Of a stretch of 64,000 nucleotides of DNA, positions 34,717 through 43,727 are shown one piece after another. The notes under the pieces were generated by a model. That model had not been told where the DNA came from. It did no database searches and saw only the letters and a program-made list of their open reading frames with translations. Positions within the stretch are counted from its first letter, which is position 1, and every line of letters begins with the position of its first letter. The stretch spans positions 33,114 through 97,113 of the forward strand of contig JAIXSK010000012.1 of the NCBI GenBank assembly GCA_027484725.1. The letters are read 5' to 3'. The position numbers and the translations under genes are program-made. The DNA comes from Flavobacterium sp. (GTDB lineage: Bacteria; Bacteroidota; Bacteroidia; Flavobacteriales; Flavobacteriaceae).

Positions 34717-36135
34717 ATGGCACAACTTCCTGATGAAGCCTTTAGAGATACCATTGCCACTATTGATGACGATGGCAAAAGAAAGTATATATATCCTAAA
34801 AAACCATCCGGAAAATGGTACAACTACCGCAAATGGGTTAGCTATTTTCTGCTGACCCTGCTGGTAGTGAATCCGTTTATCAAAGTAAACGGCAACCAAT
34901 TCATGATGTTCAATGTGCTCGAACGCCGATTCAATATTTTCGGGTTTCCGTTTTGGCCGCAAGATTTTTATTTGTTCGTTCTTTTCATGATTGTAGGCGT
35001 GGTCTTCGTGATTTTGTTTACCGTAATCTTTGGACGTATTTTTTGCGGATGGATTTGTCCGCAGACCATATTTCTCGAAATGGTTTTCAGACGCATCGAA
35101 TTCTGGATTGAAGGCGATCGCGGCGCACAAATCAAACTCAGTAAACAAGCTTGGGATGCCGATAAAATTCGCAAGAAACTCACCAAATGGTTTTTATTTG
35201 CTGTGATTTCATTTGCCATTGCCAATGTGTTTTTGGCTTATCTGATCAGCAGCGATGAACTCTTATTGATGATTGAAGACGGTCCGGCTCAACACATGAG
35301 TACGCTGATTGCCTTACTCATTTTTACCGCAGTATTCTATTTTGTGTTTACTTGGTTCCGGGAACAAGTATGTATCATAGCCTGTCCTTACGGTAGATTA
35401 CAAGGTGTATTGCTCGACAACAAATCAATCAATGTAGCCTATGATTTTGTGCGTGGTGAAAAAGAACTCGGTCGTGCCAAATTCAATAAAAATGAAGATC
35501 GCTCACTCACCGGAAAAGGCGATTGTATTGACTGTCATCAGTGTGTGCATGTTTGCCCCACCGGTATTGACATCCGCAACGGAACACAACTGGAATGTGT
35601 AAATTGTACCGCTTGTATTGACGAGTGCAACACCATCATGGAAGTTGTAGGTTTGCCCAAAGGCTTGATTCGTTTTGCCTCTGAAGACGAAATTGAAAAA
35701 GGAGCGAAGTTCAAGTTTACCACACGGATGAAAGGCTACACAGCCGTGTTAGCTATTTTAATGTCTGTACTCATTGGTTTGTTGTTTTTGCGTACTGAAG
35801 TTGAGGCGACGATTCTTAGATTACCGGGTCAGTTGTTTCAACACAAAGGCGAGAACATCAGCAATATTTACACCTATAAAATTATCAACAAAACCAACGA
35901 AGATTTTAAAAATATCCATTTTAAACTCAAAAACATTCAAGGTAAAATTACCGTGGTGGGTAAAGACAATGTCAGCATCAAACGTCAAGGCATGGCCGAA
36001 GGAACTTTGTTTGTTGAAATCAATCAATATGTTTTAGAACACGACAAAACACCTATTAAAATTGAAGTGTACGAAGGCAATAAAAAAATTGAAACTGCCA
36101 AAACCAATTTCCTGAGTCCGCGCACTTTTGACTAA
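34717..36135 (+). CDS. ccoG: cbb3 oxidase maturation ferredoxin-type membrane protein CcoG
   Basis: 472 residues with about five membrane helices, a CxxxCP-type motif (RIFCGWICPQTIF) and a cytoplasmic 8Fe-ferredoxin domain (CIDCHQCVHVCPTG and CVNCTACIDECN). The C-terminal periplasmic IG-like domain (FixG_C, about 370-472) is present. CcoG is a copper reductase for cbb3 assembly. Starts 6 bp after ccoP. Confidence 0.94.
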   Translation: MAQLPDEAFRDTIATIDDDGKRKYIYPKKPSGKWYNYRKWVSYFLLTLLVVNPFIKVNGNQFMMFNVLERRFNIFGFPFWPQDFYLFVLFMIVGVVFVILFTVIFGRIFCGWICPQTIFLEMVFRRIEFWIEGDRGAQIKLSKQAWDADKIRKKLTKWFLFAVISFAIANVFLAYLISSDELLLMIEDGPAQHMSTLIALLIFTAVFYFVFTWFREQVCIIACPYGRLQGVLLDNKSINVAYDFVRGEKELGRAKFNKNEDRSLTGKGDCIDCHQCVHVCPTGIDIRNGTQLECVNCTACIDECNTIMEVVGLPKGLIRFASEDEIEKGAKFKFTTRMKGYTAVLAILMSVLIGLLFLRTEVEATILRLPGQLFQHKGENISNIYTYKIINKTNEDFKNIHFKLKNIQGKITVVGKDNVSIKRQGMAEGTLFVEINQYVLEHDKTPIKIEVYEGNKKIETAKTNFLSPRTFD

Positions 36136-36152
36136 TCCAAAAAATCAATTCT

Positions 36153-36629
36153 ATGGCAACTGAACTTCCACTCAAAAATAAATTCTCCTTTAACTGGGGA
36201 CATTCCATAGTTCTAGCCTTTGTGCTGTTTATGGCTTTTATTGGTTCATTCGTTTATCGAGTGCAATCAAACGCAAAATATGACAACGAGCTCGTGGTTG
36301 ATGAATATTACAAACACGATGTTCATTTTGGCGATGAGTTAGTGCAATACCAAAATGCCCAACAATTGGCGCATAGACCACAAATTGAAGCGGTTGCCGA
36401 GGGTATTCAAGTAACATTTCCTGCCGAAATGAATACACAAAACATACAAGGAAAAATGTCCTTTTACAGGCCGTCTGACAAAAAATTAGATTTCGAATGG
36501 CCGTTTTCGAAGTCTGGTCCAACTTTGCTCATACCTAAATCAAAATTGGCAGGCGGCCTCTGGGACATTACGCTTTCATGGCAACATGAAGGAAAACCTT
36601 ATGCGGTAAAACAAACCATTTATTATTAA
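36153..36629 (+). CDS. ccoH: FixH/CcoH family protein
   Basis: 158 residues with one N-terminal membrane helix (HSIVLAFVLFMAFIGSFVY) and a periplasmic beta domain (VDEYYKHDVHFGDELVQYQN; GLWDITLSWQHEGKPY). CcoH helps stabilise cbb3 oxidase. Position after ccoG and FixH motifs (YYKHD, GxWD) support the call. Confidence 0.9.
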   Translation: MATELPLKNKFSFNWGHSIVLAFVLFMAFIGSFVYRVQSNAKYDNELVVDEYYKHDVHFGDELVQYQNAQQLAHRPQIEAVAEGIQVTFPAEMNTQNIQGKMSFYRPSDKKLDFEWPFSKSGPTLLIPKSKLAGGLWDITLSWQHEGKPYAVKQTIYY

Positions 36630-36634
36630 TTCAC

Positions 36635-37336
36635 ATGTGGATTACCGCCTTACTTTTCGGCCTTGTCAGTAGTTTACACTGCATTGGAATGTGTGGCCCC
36701 ATTGCAATGATGATTCCACTGGATCATCAGCGTCCGACGCGCAAAGCAATGCAACTCATGAGTTATCATTTGGGCAGAATGACTTCTTATGCTGCCCTGG
36801 GATTGCTGTTTGGTTCTTTGGGTCAAGGATTGTATTTGGCGGGGATGCAACAAGAACTATCTATTGTTGCCGGTGTTGCGATTTTAATTTTGGTCGTTAT
36901 TCCGGAGCGCATTCTGGCCCGATACCGTTTTTCGCAACCCTTGTATCAGGCAGTGGGTGCAGTAAAGGCGCAATTGGGATTACAGCTTAGAAAAAAAGGA
37001 TTTGGTTCAATTTATCTCTTGGGTTTATTCAATGGTTTTTTACCTTGTGGATTGGTCTATGCAGCTTTATTTGGTGCCATTACCCTTCAAAATCCACTGG
37101 GCGGTGCTTTGTACATGGCTGTTTTCGGATTGGGCACTACACCGCTCATGAGTGCATTGGTCTATGTACAAACTTTTTTTACGGCTCCCGTCCGAAATAA
37201 AGTGCAAAAACTCATTCCATGGGCGACCGCTGCGATAGCTATTTTATTTATTTTACGCGGTTTGGGTTTGGGCATACCGTATGTTTCGCCTTCATCCATC
37301 AACCTATTTGTACAACAATCATCTAATTGTCACTAA
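36635..37336 (+). CDS. SafE/UreH-like transmembrane protein (DsbD_2 type)
   Basis: 233 residues with six or seven membrane helices and the paired motifs SSLHCIGMCGPIAMM and FNGFLPCGLVYAALF. The two Cys-Pro/Cys-Gly sites are typical of the sulfite-exporter TauE/SafE-like cytochrome-biogenesis group often found with cco genes. Probably a copper or thiol-redox transporter for cbb3 maturation; transport of sulfite is unlikely. Starts 5 bp after ccoH. Confidence 0.85.
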   Translation: MWITALLFGLVSSLHCIGMCGPIAMMIPLDHQRPTRKAMQLMSYHLGRMTSYAALGLLFGSLGQGLYLAGMQQELSIVAGVAILILVVIPERILARYRFSQPLYQAVGAVKAQLGLQLRKKGFGSIYLLGLFNGFLPCGLVYAALFGAITLQNPLGGALYMAVFGLGTTPLMSALVYVQTFFTAPVRNKVQKLIPWATAAIAILFILRGLGLGIPYVSPSSINLFVQQSSNCH

Positions 37337-37351
37337 AAAAACAATCTAATT

Positions 37352-37585
37352 ATGGAAAAACACGATTTATTACACGAATTTCCTGAATTTCAGGACAAAA
37401 TCCACGAATTAAAAATCAGCGATGTTCGCTTTAGAAAGACTTTTGACGAATATCATGAAGTGGAGCACAAGATTCACCGCATCAACAACGGTAACGAGAT
37501 GGCCACCGATGAACAAATGAAAGAACTCAAAGCGCATTTACTGTTTTTAAAAGACGATTTGTATCAGCAACTCAAAAGCAATTAA
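37352..37585 (+). CDS. YdcH-like (DUF465) small protein
   Basis: 77 residues, all helical: EKHDLLHEFPEFQDKIHELK and HEVEHKIHRINNG match the DUF465/YdcH family of short coiled-coil proteins with unknown function. It is the last gene of the cco operon, 15 bp after the SafE-like gene and just before a bidirectional terminator. Confidence 0.85.
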   Translation: MEKHDLLHEFPEFQDKIHELKISDVRFRKTFDEYHEVEHKIHRINNGNEMATDEQMKELKAHLLFLKDDLYQQLKSN

Positions 37586-37603
37586 AAGAGCATTCATTCT
37601 AAA

Positions 37604-37641
37604 TAAAAAAGCACACTTTTTACGGTGTGCTTCTTTTTTTT
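37604..37641. terminator. bidirectional terminator between ydcH and hemN
   Basis: AAGCACAC (37609-37616) pairs with GTGTGCTT (37625-37632), 8 bp with 8-nt loop. A run of A on the left and T on the right serve the cco operon (+) and hemN (-). Confidence 0.85.
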
Positions 37642-37656
37642 GAAAAAGGGATTTTA

Positions 37657-39021
37657 TTAAACGGTCATTGAAAACAATTGTGTTTCAGGGGTGTTGCGTT
37701 TTAGTCTCAAGTCAAAAGCCATACAAATGTTGCGCACAAAAGGTTTTCCGGGCTCGGTTACGGTTAATTTTTCATTTTCAATCTTGAGTAATCCATCGGC
37801 TTTCATTTCATGTAAATTGTACAAGATTTCTTGTATTTCTTCTTCTATTTGCGGCTGATCTTTCCAAGAAGTTTCAAAGTGGCACATCAAATTGAGTATG
37901 TGTTTGCGGATGATTAAATCTTCCTCAGATAAAATATGTCCGCGCATGACGGGTAGTTTATCCCATTCAAGCAGTTGATAATAATCTTCAATGGTTTTAA
38001 CATTTTGGGCAAATCCGTACCAACTATCACCAATAGATGAAACGCCCAAACCAATCATGAGTTGTGTTTTTGATGCGCTATAACCCATGAAATTTCTGTG
38101 CAGCGAACCGTCTTGCATGGCTTGATACAAAGTATCGCTGTCCAGTGCAAAGTGATCCATTCCAATTTCGTGGTAACCAAATTCTGAGAGCAGCATTTTT
38201 CCGGTTTCATACAATTGACGTTTGTACTCGTCTTTGGGCACATCTTCGTCTTTAAATCCGCGCTGTCCGGTACCTTTGATCCACGGAACATGCGCATAAC
38301 TGTAAAATGCCAAACGATCTGGTCGCAGCGCGTTGGTTTTTTCAATGGTATCAATCACATCATCTATAGTTTGAAAAGGCAAGCCAAAAATCAAATCGTG
38401 GCCAATAGAAGTATAGCCAATTTCTTTGGCCCAAAAAGTTACTTTGGCCACATCGTGAAATGATTGTACGCGGTGAATGGCTTGTTGAACCGTATCAGCA
38501 TAGTCTTGAACGCCATAACTCACGCGTCTGAATCCTAAATCATAGAATTTTTGCAAATGGGCACGCGTGGTGTTGTTCGGATGGCCTTCAAAACTAAAAA
38601 CGTGGTCAGCAGCCACCCGGGCATAACTTAGAATTCCGTTGATTAGGTCTTCAAGATTTTGAACCGAAAAAAAAGTGGGTGTTCCACCGCCGATGTGAAT
38701 TTCGCGAATCAGCGGTTTTTCGCCCATGAGTTGGGTGTAGAGATGCCATTCTTTAAGTAGGGCTTCTATGTATGGTTGCTCGACTGCGTGGTTTTTGGTG
38801 ATGCGTTTGTTGCAACCGCAAAAGGTGCATAAACGCTCGCAGAAGGGCAGGTGAATGTACAAACTGATTCCTTGCTCTGAGTTACTTTCTTCAAATGATT
38901 TCTTCATTGAACTTACCCAACGATTATAACTAAAACCACTTTCATCCCAATACGGAACTGTTGGATAACTTGTATATCTTGGGCCGGGGACATTGTATTT
39001 TTGTATCAGTGAAGTTTTCAT
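37657..39021 (-). CDS. hemN: oxygen-independent coproporphyrinogen III oxidase
   Basis: A 454-residue radical-SAM enzyme converting coproporphyrinogen III to protoporphyrinogen IX without O2. The cluster motif is Cys61-x3-Cys65-x2-Cys68-x-Cys70 (FCERLCTFCGC), followed by IHIGGGTPTFFS and the HemN C-terminal domain. The extra Cys and full length separate it from HemW. An FNR-like box and a TACATTTG -7 box lie upstream, as expected for a gene used at low oxygen. Confidence 0.95.
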   Translation of the reverse strand: MKTSLIQKYNVPGPRYTSYPTVPYWDESGFSYNRWVSSMKKSFEESNSEQGISLYIHLPFCERLCTFCGCNKRITKNHAVEQPYIEALLKEWHLYTQLMGEKPLIREIHIGGGTPTFFSVQNLEDLINGILSYARVAADHVFSFEGHPNNTTRAHLQKFYDLGFRRVSYGVQDYADTVQQAIHRVQSFHDVAKVTFWAKEIGYTSIGHDLIFGLPFQTIDDVIDTIEKTNALRPDRLAFYSYAHVPWIKGTGQRGFKDEDVPKDEYKRQLYETGKMLLSEFGYHEIGMDHFALDSDTLYQAMQDGSLHRNFMGYSASKTQLMIGLGVSSIGDSWYGFAQNVKTIEDYYQLLEWDKLPVMRGHILSEEDLIIRKHILNLMCHFETSWKDQPQIEEEIQEILYNLHEMKADGLLKIENEKLTVTEPGKPFVRNICMAFDLRLKRNTPETQLFSMTV

Positions 39022-39038
39022 ACCAAGTCAATTTACAC

Positions 39039-39046
39039 CAAATGTA
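39039..39046 (-). promoter_or_regulatory. -7 box (TACATTTG) of the hemN promoter
   Basis: On the minus strand TACATTTG matches TAnnTTTG, 17 bp before the hemN ATG. Its TTTG starts 27 nt after the FNR-like box, the same distance as at the two cco promoters. Confidence 0.65.
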
Positions 39047-39068
39047 ACCGATGTGCAACGCATTAAAA

Positions 39069-39082
39069 ATGATAATTATCAT
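39069..39082. promoter_or_regulatory. FNR-like box upstream of hemN (ATGATAATTATCAT)
   Basis: A 14-bp perfect palindrome ATGAT-AATT-ATCAT, close to the FNR consensus TTGAT-N4-ATCAA. It lies between the terminator of the DUF349 gene and the hemN promoter, near -41. Confidence 0.75.
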
Positions 39083-39083
39083 G

Positions 39084-39108
39084 TAAAAAAAAGCCCCAAA
39101 ACGGGGCT
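39084..39108 (-). terminator. intrinsic terminator of the DUF349 gene
   Basis: AGCCCC/GGGGCT stem (39092-39097 with 39103-39108), loop AAAAC, and a T run on the minus strand (A run at 39085-39092). It directly precedes the hemN control region. Confidence 0.85.
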
Positions 39109-39112
39109 CATT

Positions 39113-41326
39113 TTATTCAGATTTTAATTGTCGTAGTTGCTTGAGTTTTTCTTTCCAAACCTCTAAGCTTTCTCTGTGTTTGGCAATACTTTTGCGCACT
39201 TCAACAACAATTGGATTTTCTTTTTTGTCGTTTTTGCTGTTAAAGAATTGAATGTTGTTTTCAAGTTGGAAAATCTCGTTTTGTAATTCATCAATTTTAC
39301 GGGTAATGAATACTTTTTCGTTTTCTAACTTGCGACGGTCATCGTTGATGCTTTCTACGCGGTGGGCAAATCGAGCCATATCGGTTTCTTTTTTGCTCGC
39401 ACTGAGTTTTTCAAATAAAGCATCGAGAATTTTATTGAATTTGCCTTCAATATGACGACGAGATTGCGGCACTTTTCCAAAACTTTTCCAATTTTCAATA
39501 TGTGCTTTGATGGCATCGAGGTCATTTTTGTGGTGACCGGTCATTTCAAAACTGCGTAAAGTTTCAAGGTATTCTTTTTTCTTTTCAAAAGCTTCCAATT
39601 CTTCTGCGCTGGCACTGTTTCGGTTTTCTTTGGCTCTTTCAAAGAAATGGTTGCAAGCTGCTCTAAATTCAGTCCAGAGTTGATCTGAATATTTGCGCGG
39701 TACATGCCCGATGGTTTTCCACTCTTCTTGAATTTGCTTTAAAATCTGAGCTGTCGCTTCAAAGTCATTGCTGTCTTTGAGTTCTTCAGCCCTAGCTACC
39801 AAGGCTTGCTTCAAGCTCATATTGTGGCTTTGATCTTTTTTGATGTCTTTGTAAAAACTGTTTTTGACCAAATTAAAATTTCTGACGGCATTTTTAAATC
39901 TAGCCCAAGTGTCTTCACTAACTTCAGCCGGAACTTTACCCGTTGCAAAAAAGTTATTTCTCAGTGCTTCAACTTGGGTTACCAAAGCACTCCAGCCCGA
40001 GTGGTTGTTGGCTTTTTGTTCACCCAAAGCTTCAATTTGTGCTATGATTTCGTTTTTGCGCTTGAGGTTGTCTTCTTCAGCCGCTCTGAAACGATCAAAC
40101 CAAGCTTCGCGTTTTTCATGCATTTTCTTGGTGAGTTCACTAAACTGAGTCCAGAGTTCTTCGCGGTGTTCGCGAGATACAGGCCCTATGTCTTCTTTCC
40201 AGATTCGGTGTAAATCTTGTAATTCTCTAAAAGCATGCATGATGTCATCAACGTGTAAAAGCTCTTCTACACGCGCAATGATTTTTTGCTTTTGCTCTAG
40301 ATTGTGTTTAAAATCAATATCGCGGGCCTCACGATCAAGGTGCAAATAATCATAAAAGTTTTCTAAGTGAAAGTGGTAGTTGTTCCAAACAATGTTGTAT
40401 TTGTCTTTTGGAATCGGGCCGCAGTTTTTCCAGCGTTCGCGTAATTCATTGAAATGTTTGAGCGTGTCTTTGATGTTTTCTTGCGGATTGATGAGATTTT
40501 TTAACTCTTCAACTATAGCCATACGCGCATCAAGATTGGCTTTAAGCCCGGCTTCTAAACTTTTAAAATGTTTGTTGATGCGTTCGCGGTGGGCAGTATA
40601 TAATTCGTCAAATTTGGTTTTAAGCGGAAAATGATATTTAAAATCTTCGGTTGTATCAGGATTTTGTGCGTAAAATTCTTCGCGCTTTTCGTCTAAGAAA
40701 TGGTAGTATTTTGCAAGGAATGCTTTTTTGAGTTCTTCAACATGATTACGAACAGACATTACTTTGTCGGCGGCGGTAAGTTGCTCTAATTCGCTGATGA
40801 GTTTTTCCATCGGCATGCCTTCGTAATCTAGCATCGGAACTTCTTCACGAATGGTGGCATCTTCACTTTCGGCAGCTGTTACATCAGCAATGGCGCTCAT
40901 GACCTCATCTGTTTCAGGTGCAACTTCAACAGGTAATGCTTCTTCTTGTGATAGCTCTGGAGAATCCTCCTGTGCAATAGCTTCAGTTTCCGACTGCTCT
41001 GTAACCGAAATTGCTACTGTTTCTTCTGAAATTTCTTGCATCGGTTCAGGTTGCTCGGTTGTGGTTTCTAATTCAGCGCTCACTGGAGTTTCTGTTTCTT
41101 CTGCAGGCTCTATGGATGAGTCAACAGCCGGAACCTCTTGGGTTACTTCAGCAATAGTGTCTGCATCAACAGTTTCATTTTCTGCCTCGGCAACAACTTC
41201 AATAACTTCTGAAAGATCTTCAGTAGTTTCGTTTTCAGAGATTTGAGGGCTAATGTTTGTAGATTCTGTGTTTCCATCTGCCATAGATTCAGGTGTTGGC
41301 AGGTTATCATTCTTTTCTTCTAACAT
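39113..41326 (-). CDS. DUF349 repeat protein with acidic N-terminal region
   Basis: 737 residues. The first 170 or so are strongly acidic and low-complexity (runs rich in Glu, Thr, Val). Residues about 200-650 hold five DUF349 modules, each ending in a W/F-x-(I/F)G-x-(V/I)P block followed by a W-F helix: WKNCGPIPKDKYNIVW, HRIWKEDIGPVSREHREELW, FFATGKVPAEVSEDTW, WKTIGHVPRKYSDQLW and WKSFGKVPQSRRH. A C-terminal coiled coil (about 655-735) completes it. The family is cytoplasmic and of unknown function. It has its own terminator; a 162-bp AT-rich gap upstream probably holds its promoter. Confidence 0.88.
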   Translation of the reverse strand: MLEEKNDNLPTPESMADGNTESTNISPQISENETTEDLSEVIEVVAEAENETVDADTIAEVTQEVPAVDSSIEPAEETETPVSAELETTTEQPEPMQEISEETVAISVTEQSETEAIAQEDSPELSQEEALPVEVAPETDEVMSAIADVTAAESEDATIREEVPMLDYEGMPMEKLISELEQLTAADKVMSVRNHVEELKKAFLAKYYHFLDEKREEFYAQNPDTTEDFKYHFPLKTKFDELYTAHRERINKHFKSLEAGLKANLDARMAIVEELKNLINPQENIKDTLKHFNELRERWKNCGPIPKDKYNIVWNNYHFHLENFYDYLHLDREARDIDFKHNLEQKQKIIARVEELLHVDDIMHAFRELQDLHRIWKEDIGPVSREHREELWTQFSELTKKMHEKREAWFDRFRAAEEDNLKRKNEIIAQIEALGEQKANNHSGWSALVTQVEALRNNFFATGKVPAEVSEDTWARFKNAVRNFNLVKNSFYKDIKKDQSHNMSLKQALVARAEELKDSNDFEATAQILKQIQEEWKTIGHVPRKYSDQLWTEFRAACNHFFERAKENRNSASAEELEAFEKKKEYLETLRSFEMTGHHKNDLDAIKAHIENWKSFGKVPQSRRHIEGKFNKILDALFEKLSASKKETDMARFAHRVESINDDRRKLENEKVFITRKIDELQNEIFQLENNIQFFNSKNDKKENPIVVEVRKSIAKHRESLEVWKEKLKQLRQLKSE

Positions 41327-41488
41327 TCGTAAAATGTTTTAGGTTGGTTATTTACTTAGAATTTTAGTTGGCGAAAGATAGTAAAGCAACTGAAATATAC
41401 AAAGAAAATAAGCTATTTATCGAGTAGCCGTCATAAATTCAGTTGAAATGAATAAATCTGAAATTTAAGTTGGCTTTTGACAAATAAT

Positions 41489-42223
41489 TTATTTATTCCA
41501 AATGCGCCAAGATTTTTCTGCTTGAAGTATCAGCATTTCCGAACCATTTTTAGTCACAGCCCCCATTTTTTTTGCTTTTTTCAAGAATAAAGTTTCCTCG
41601 GGATTGTAGATTAAATCATATGCCAAGTGTTTTGTGGTAAAATACTCATACGGAATTTCCGGGCAAAAATTGACATTGGGACTGGTTCCCAGCGGTGTGC
41701 AATTGATCCATATTTGAAAGTTGTCAAAACTGGTTGCATTGATGTGGTGATAGGCAATCGTGTTGTGGTTGGTTTTTCTGGAAGCAAATGAATATTGAAT
41801 ATCTAATTCTTCCAGTGCAAAGGCAACTGCTTTGGCTGCACCGCCGGTTCCGAGAATGAGTGCTTTTTTGTGATGAGATTGTAGCAGTGGTTTTAATGAT
41901 TTTTTAAAACCATATGCATCAGAGTTGTAACCTTTAAGTTTTCCGTTTTTAAAGCGAATGACATTCACGGCGCCAATTTTTTTGGCTTGATTTGATAGCT
42001 CGTCTAAATAAGGTAAGATAGTTTCTTTGTAAGGAATCGTAACATTTAGACCACACAAATTGGGGTGTTTTGACAAGACTGTTTTGAACTCGTCTATGTG
42101 GGCCATATCAAAATTTTCGTAGAGACAATTTTCAGTATTTGTATGGGCAAAACGTTCTGTAAAATATTTTTTTGAGAACGAGTATTGTATGTCTTTTCCG
42201 ATGAGTCCGAATAATTTGACCAT
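41489..42223 (-). CDS. aroE: shikimate dehydrogenase
   Basis: 244 residues, the NADPH-dependent reduction of 3-dehydroshikimate in aromatic amino-acid synthesis. FGLIGKDIQYSFSKKYF holds the shikimate-binding Ser pair, NVTIPYKETI carries the catalytic Lys, the Rossmann loop is ALILGTGGAAKAV, and NCTPLGTSP plus GSEMLILQAEKSW close the site. It is slightly shorter than E. coli AroE. Starts 3 bp after the stop of the TPR gene. Confidence 0.94.
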   Translation of the reverse strand: MVKLFGLIGKDIQYSFSKKYFTERFAHTNTENCLYENFDMAHIDEFKTVLSKHPNLCGLNVTIPYKETILPYLDELSNQAKKIGAVNVIRFKNGKLKGYNSDAYGFKKSLKPLLQSHHKKALILGTGGAAKAVAFALEELDIQYSFASRKTNHNTIAYHHINATSFDNFQIWINCTPLGTSPNVNFCPEIPYEYFTTKHLAYDLIYNPEETLFLKKAKKMGAVTKNGSEMLILQAEKSWRIWNK

Positions 42224-42226
42224 GGA

Positions 42227-43618
42227 TTACCTATACTTTTGAATTGCTTGTTGTACAATTTTTGATTCCCAAATGCCCGGGAACAGTTCTTCTAAAATGG
42301 TTCTCTTGTCAAAATTGGCACGCAAGGCATTGCTTAGGTGGTAGCTGCCTTTTTCATTTTCACGCAAAATAAAATACAAACCGGCCAATCGATAATCAAT
42401 ATCAGCTTGATCCGGAAAATATTCTGATGATTGCAATAAAGCTTGAACTCCGCTTTCATACTCCCCTAAATACACCAGTATATCGATCCAATAAAGCCAA
42501 GTATCCAGCATTTGATCACCAAATTCTACCGCTTTCCGATATCCGTATTCGGCTTCTTCGTAATTTCCGAGTTCTTGATTGATGCTGGCGTATCGCTTCC
42601 AATAATAGCGGTTTTGATCGTCAATACCCAAAGCTTTGTTTACATAAAACAAGGCTTTTTGATAGCTTTTTTGACGTACATAAAAATCAGTAATGGCAAT
42701 CCAACCTTTGTCTAAAAGCGGGTCTTCATGCACTGTTTTGTTGAAGTATTTAAGCGCTAAATTTTTGTTGCCCAATTTTTCATAGCATTTTCCAATTCTG
42801 AGCAGGGCATAAGAAGTCGGATCATCTAGCTCAATGGTTCGGTTGTAACTTTCAATGGCTTCTTCATAGCGTTTAAGCCGCTCAAGTGTTTTGGCTTTTT
42901 CCATGAAGGCTCCCAGAAATTCATCGTCTATATAAGTTGCATATTCAAAAGCTCTGAGTGCTTGTTCATACTGATTTAAACTATAGTGTAAACGACCTTG
43001 TTGGTGCCAAGCAATTTCACTGTACGGATTTCTATCAATGTATTGCGAGAGGTATTCAATGGCTTGTTCATTCTGGTCAAGAAACTCAAAGCAATACACC
43101 ACATTATACAGTGCGCTTTGGTCTTCAATATCTTCTTCAAGGCATTTGATGAAATGCTCTTTGGCTAATTCAAGATTATCCATAAAGAGATATTCCATAC
43201 CGATTAAATTGTATACATCGGCCAAATCATCGGTAAACTTCAGTGCTGTTTTGAGCAACTCAACCGCTTTTTCGTGGTTGTCTCTTTTAGAGTAAATACT
43301 GGCTTTTTGTATGTAGATTTCTTCATTATGTGGTTCAATGGCGTACAATTCGTTGAGCAATTTTTCGGCCTGATCGAGTTTGTCGTCATAAATGAGCATT
43401 TCTACCTGAACCAGCTTCAATCCGGTTGATTTTGGATGTTGCTCTAAAGCCAATTTGAGTGCTTTTTTGGCCAACGCGGGCTTGCCCATGTCCAGGTAAT
43501 GAAGGATGATTTCTTCAAATTCTTCTGAGTCAAAGAAGAGCACCTTATTGGTTTTCAACATAGACTCAAATTTAGAAAGAGATAAATTGTAGTCTTCTTC
43601 TTCGTCGCTAAGATGCAT
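42227..43618 (-). CDS. tetratricopeptide repeat protein
   Basis: 463 residues, almost wholly TPR units (for example EKAVELLKTALKFTDDLADV, LALKYFNKTVHEDPLLDKGW, EEAEYGYRKAVEFGDQMLDT), about ten repeats by eye. No signal peptide, so probably a cytoplasmic scaffold. Coupled with aroE downstream (3 bp gap). A close relative accompanies aroE in other flavobacteria as I recall; function unknown. Confidence 0.88.
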   Translation of the reverse strand: MHLSDEEEDYNLSLSKFESMLKTNKVLFFDSEEFEEIILHYLDMGKPALAKKALKLALEQHPKSTGLKLVQVEMLIYDDKLDQAEKLLNELYAIEPHNEEIYIQKASIYSKRDNHEKAVELLKTALKFTDDLADVYNLIGMEYLFMDNLELAKEHFIKCLEEDIEDQSALYNVVYCFEFLDQNEQAIEYLSQYIDRNPYSEIAWHQQGRLHYSLNQYEQALRAFEYATYIDDEFLGAFMEKAKTLERLKRYEEAIESYNRTIELDDPTSYALLRIGKCYEKLGNKNLALKYFNKTVHEDPLLDKGWIAITDFYVRQKSYQKALFYVNKALGIDDQNRYYWKRYASINQELGNYEEAEYGYRKAVEFGDQMLDTWLYWIDILVYLGEYESGVQALLQSSEYFPDQADIDYRLAGLYFILRENEKGSYHLSNALRANFDKRTILEELFPGIWESKIVQQAIQKYR

Positions 43619-43727
43619 AGGCCTAAGTTTAAAAATAACCCCAACTAAAATTAGAAAAGGTTCTGCTAGAACAGGGTTGAATAGATATTTGTTGTGAACA
43701 ATTTAATTAACAAATAAAAACGCTAAT

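Noticed and set aside
40851..41246. 131-codon Ser/Thr-rich frame on the plus strand
   Set aside because: It is the antisense of the acidic low-complexity head of the DUF349 gene, which is Glu/Thr/Val-rich and gives an apparent Ser-rich reverse reading. No promoter or family match.
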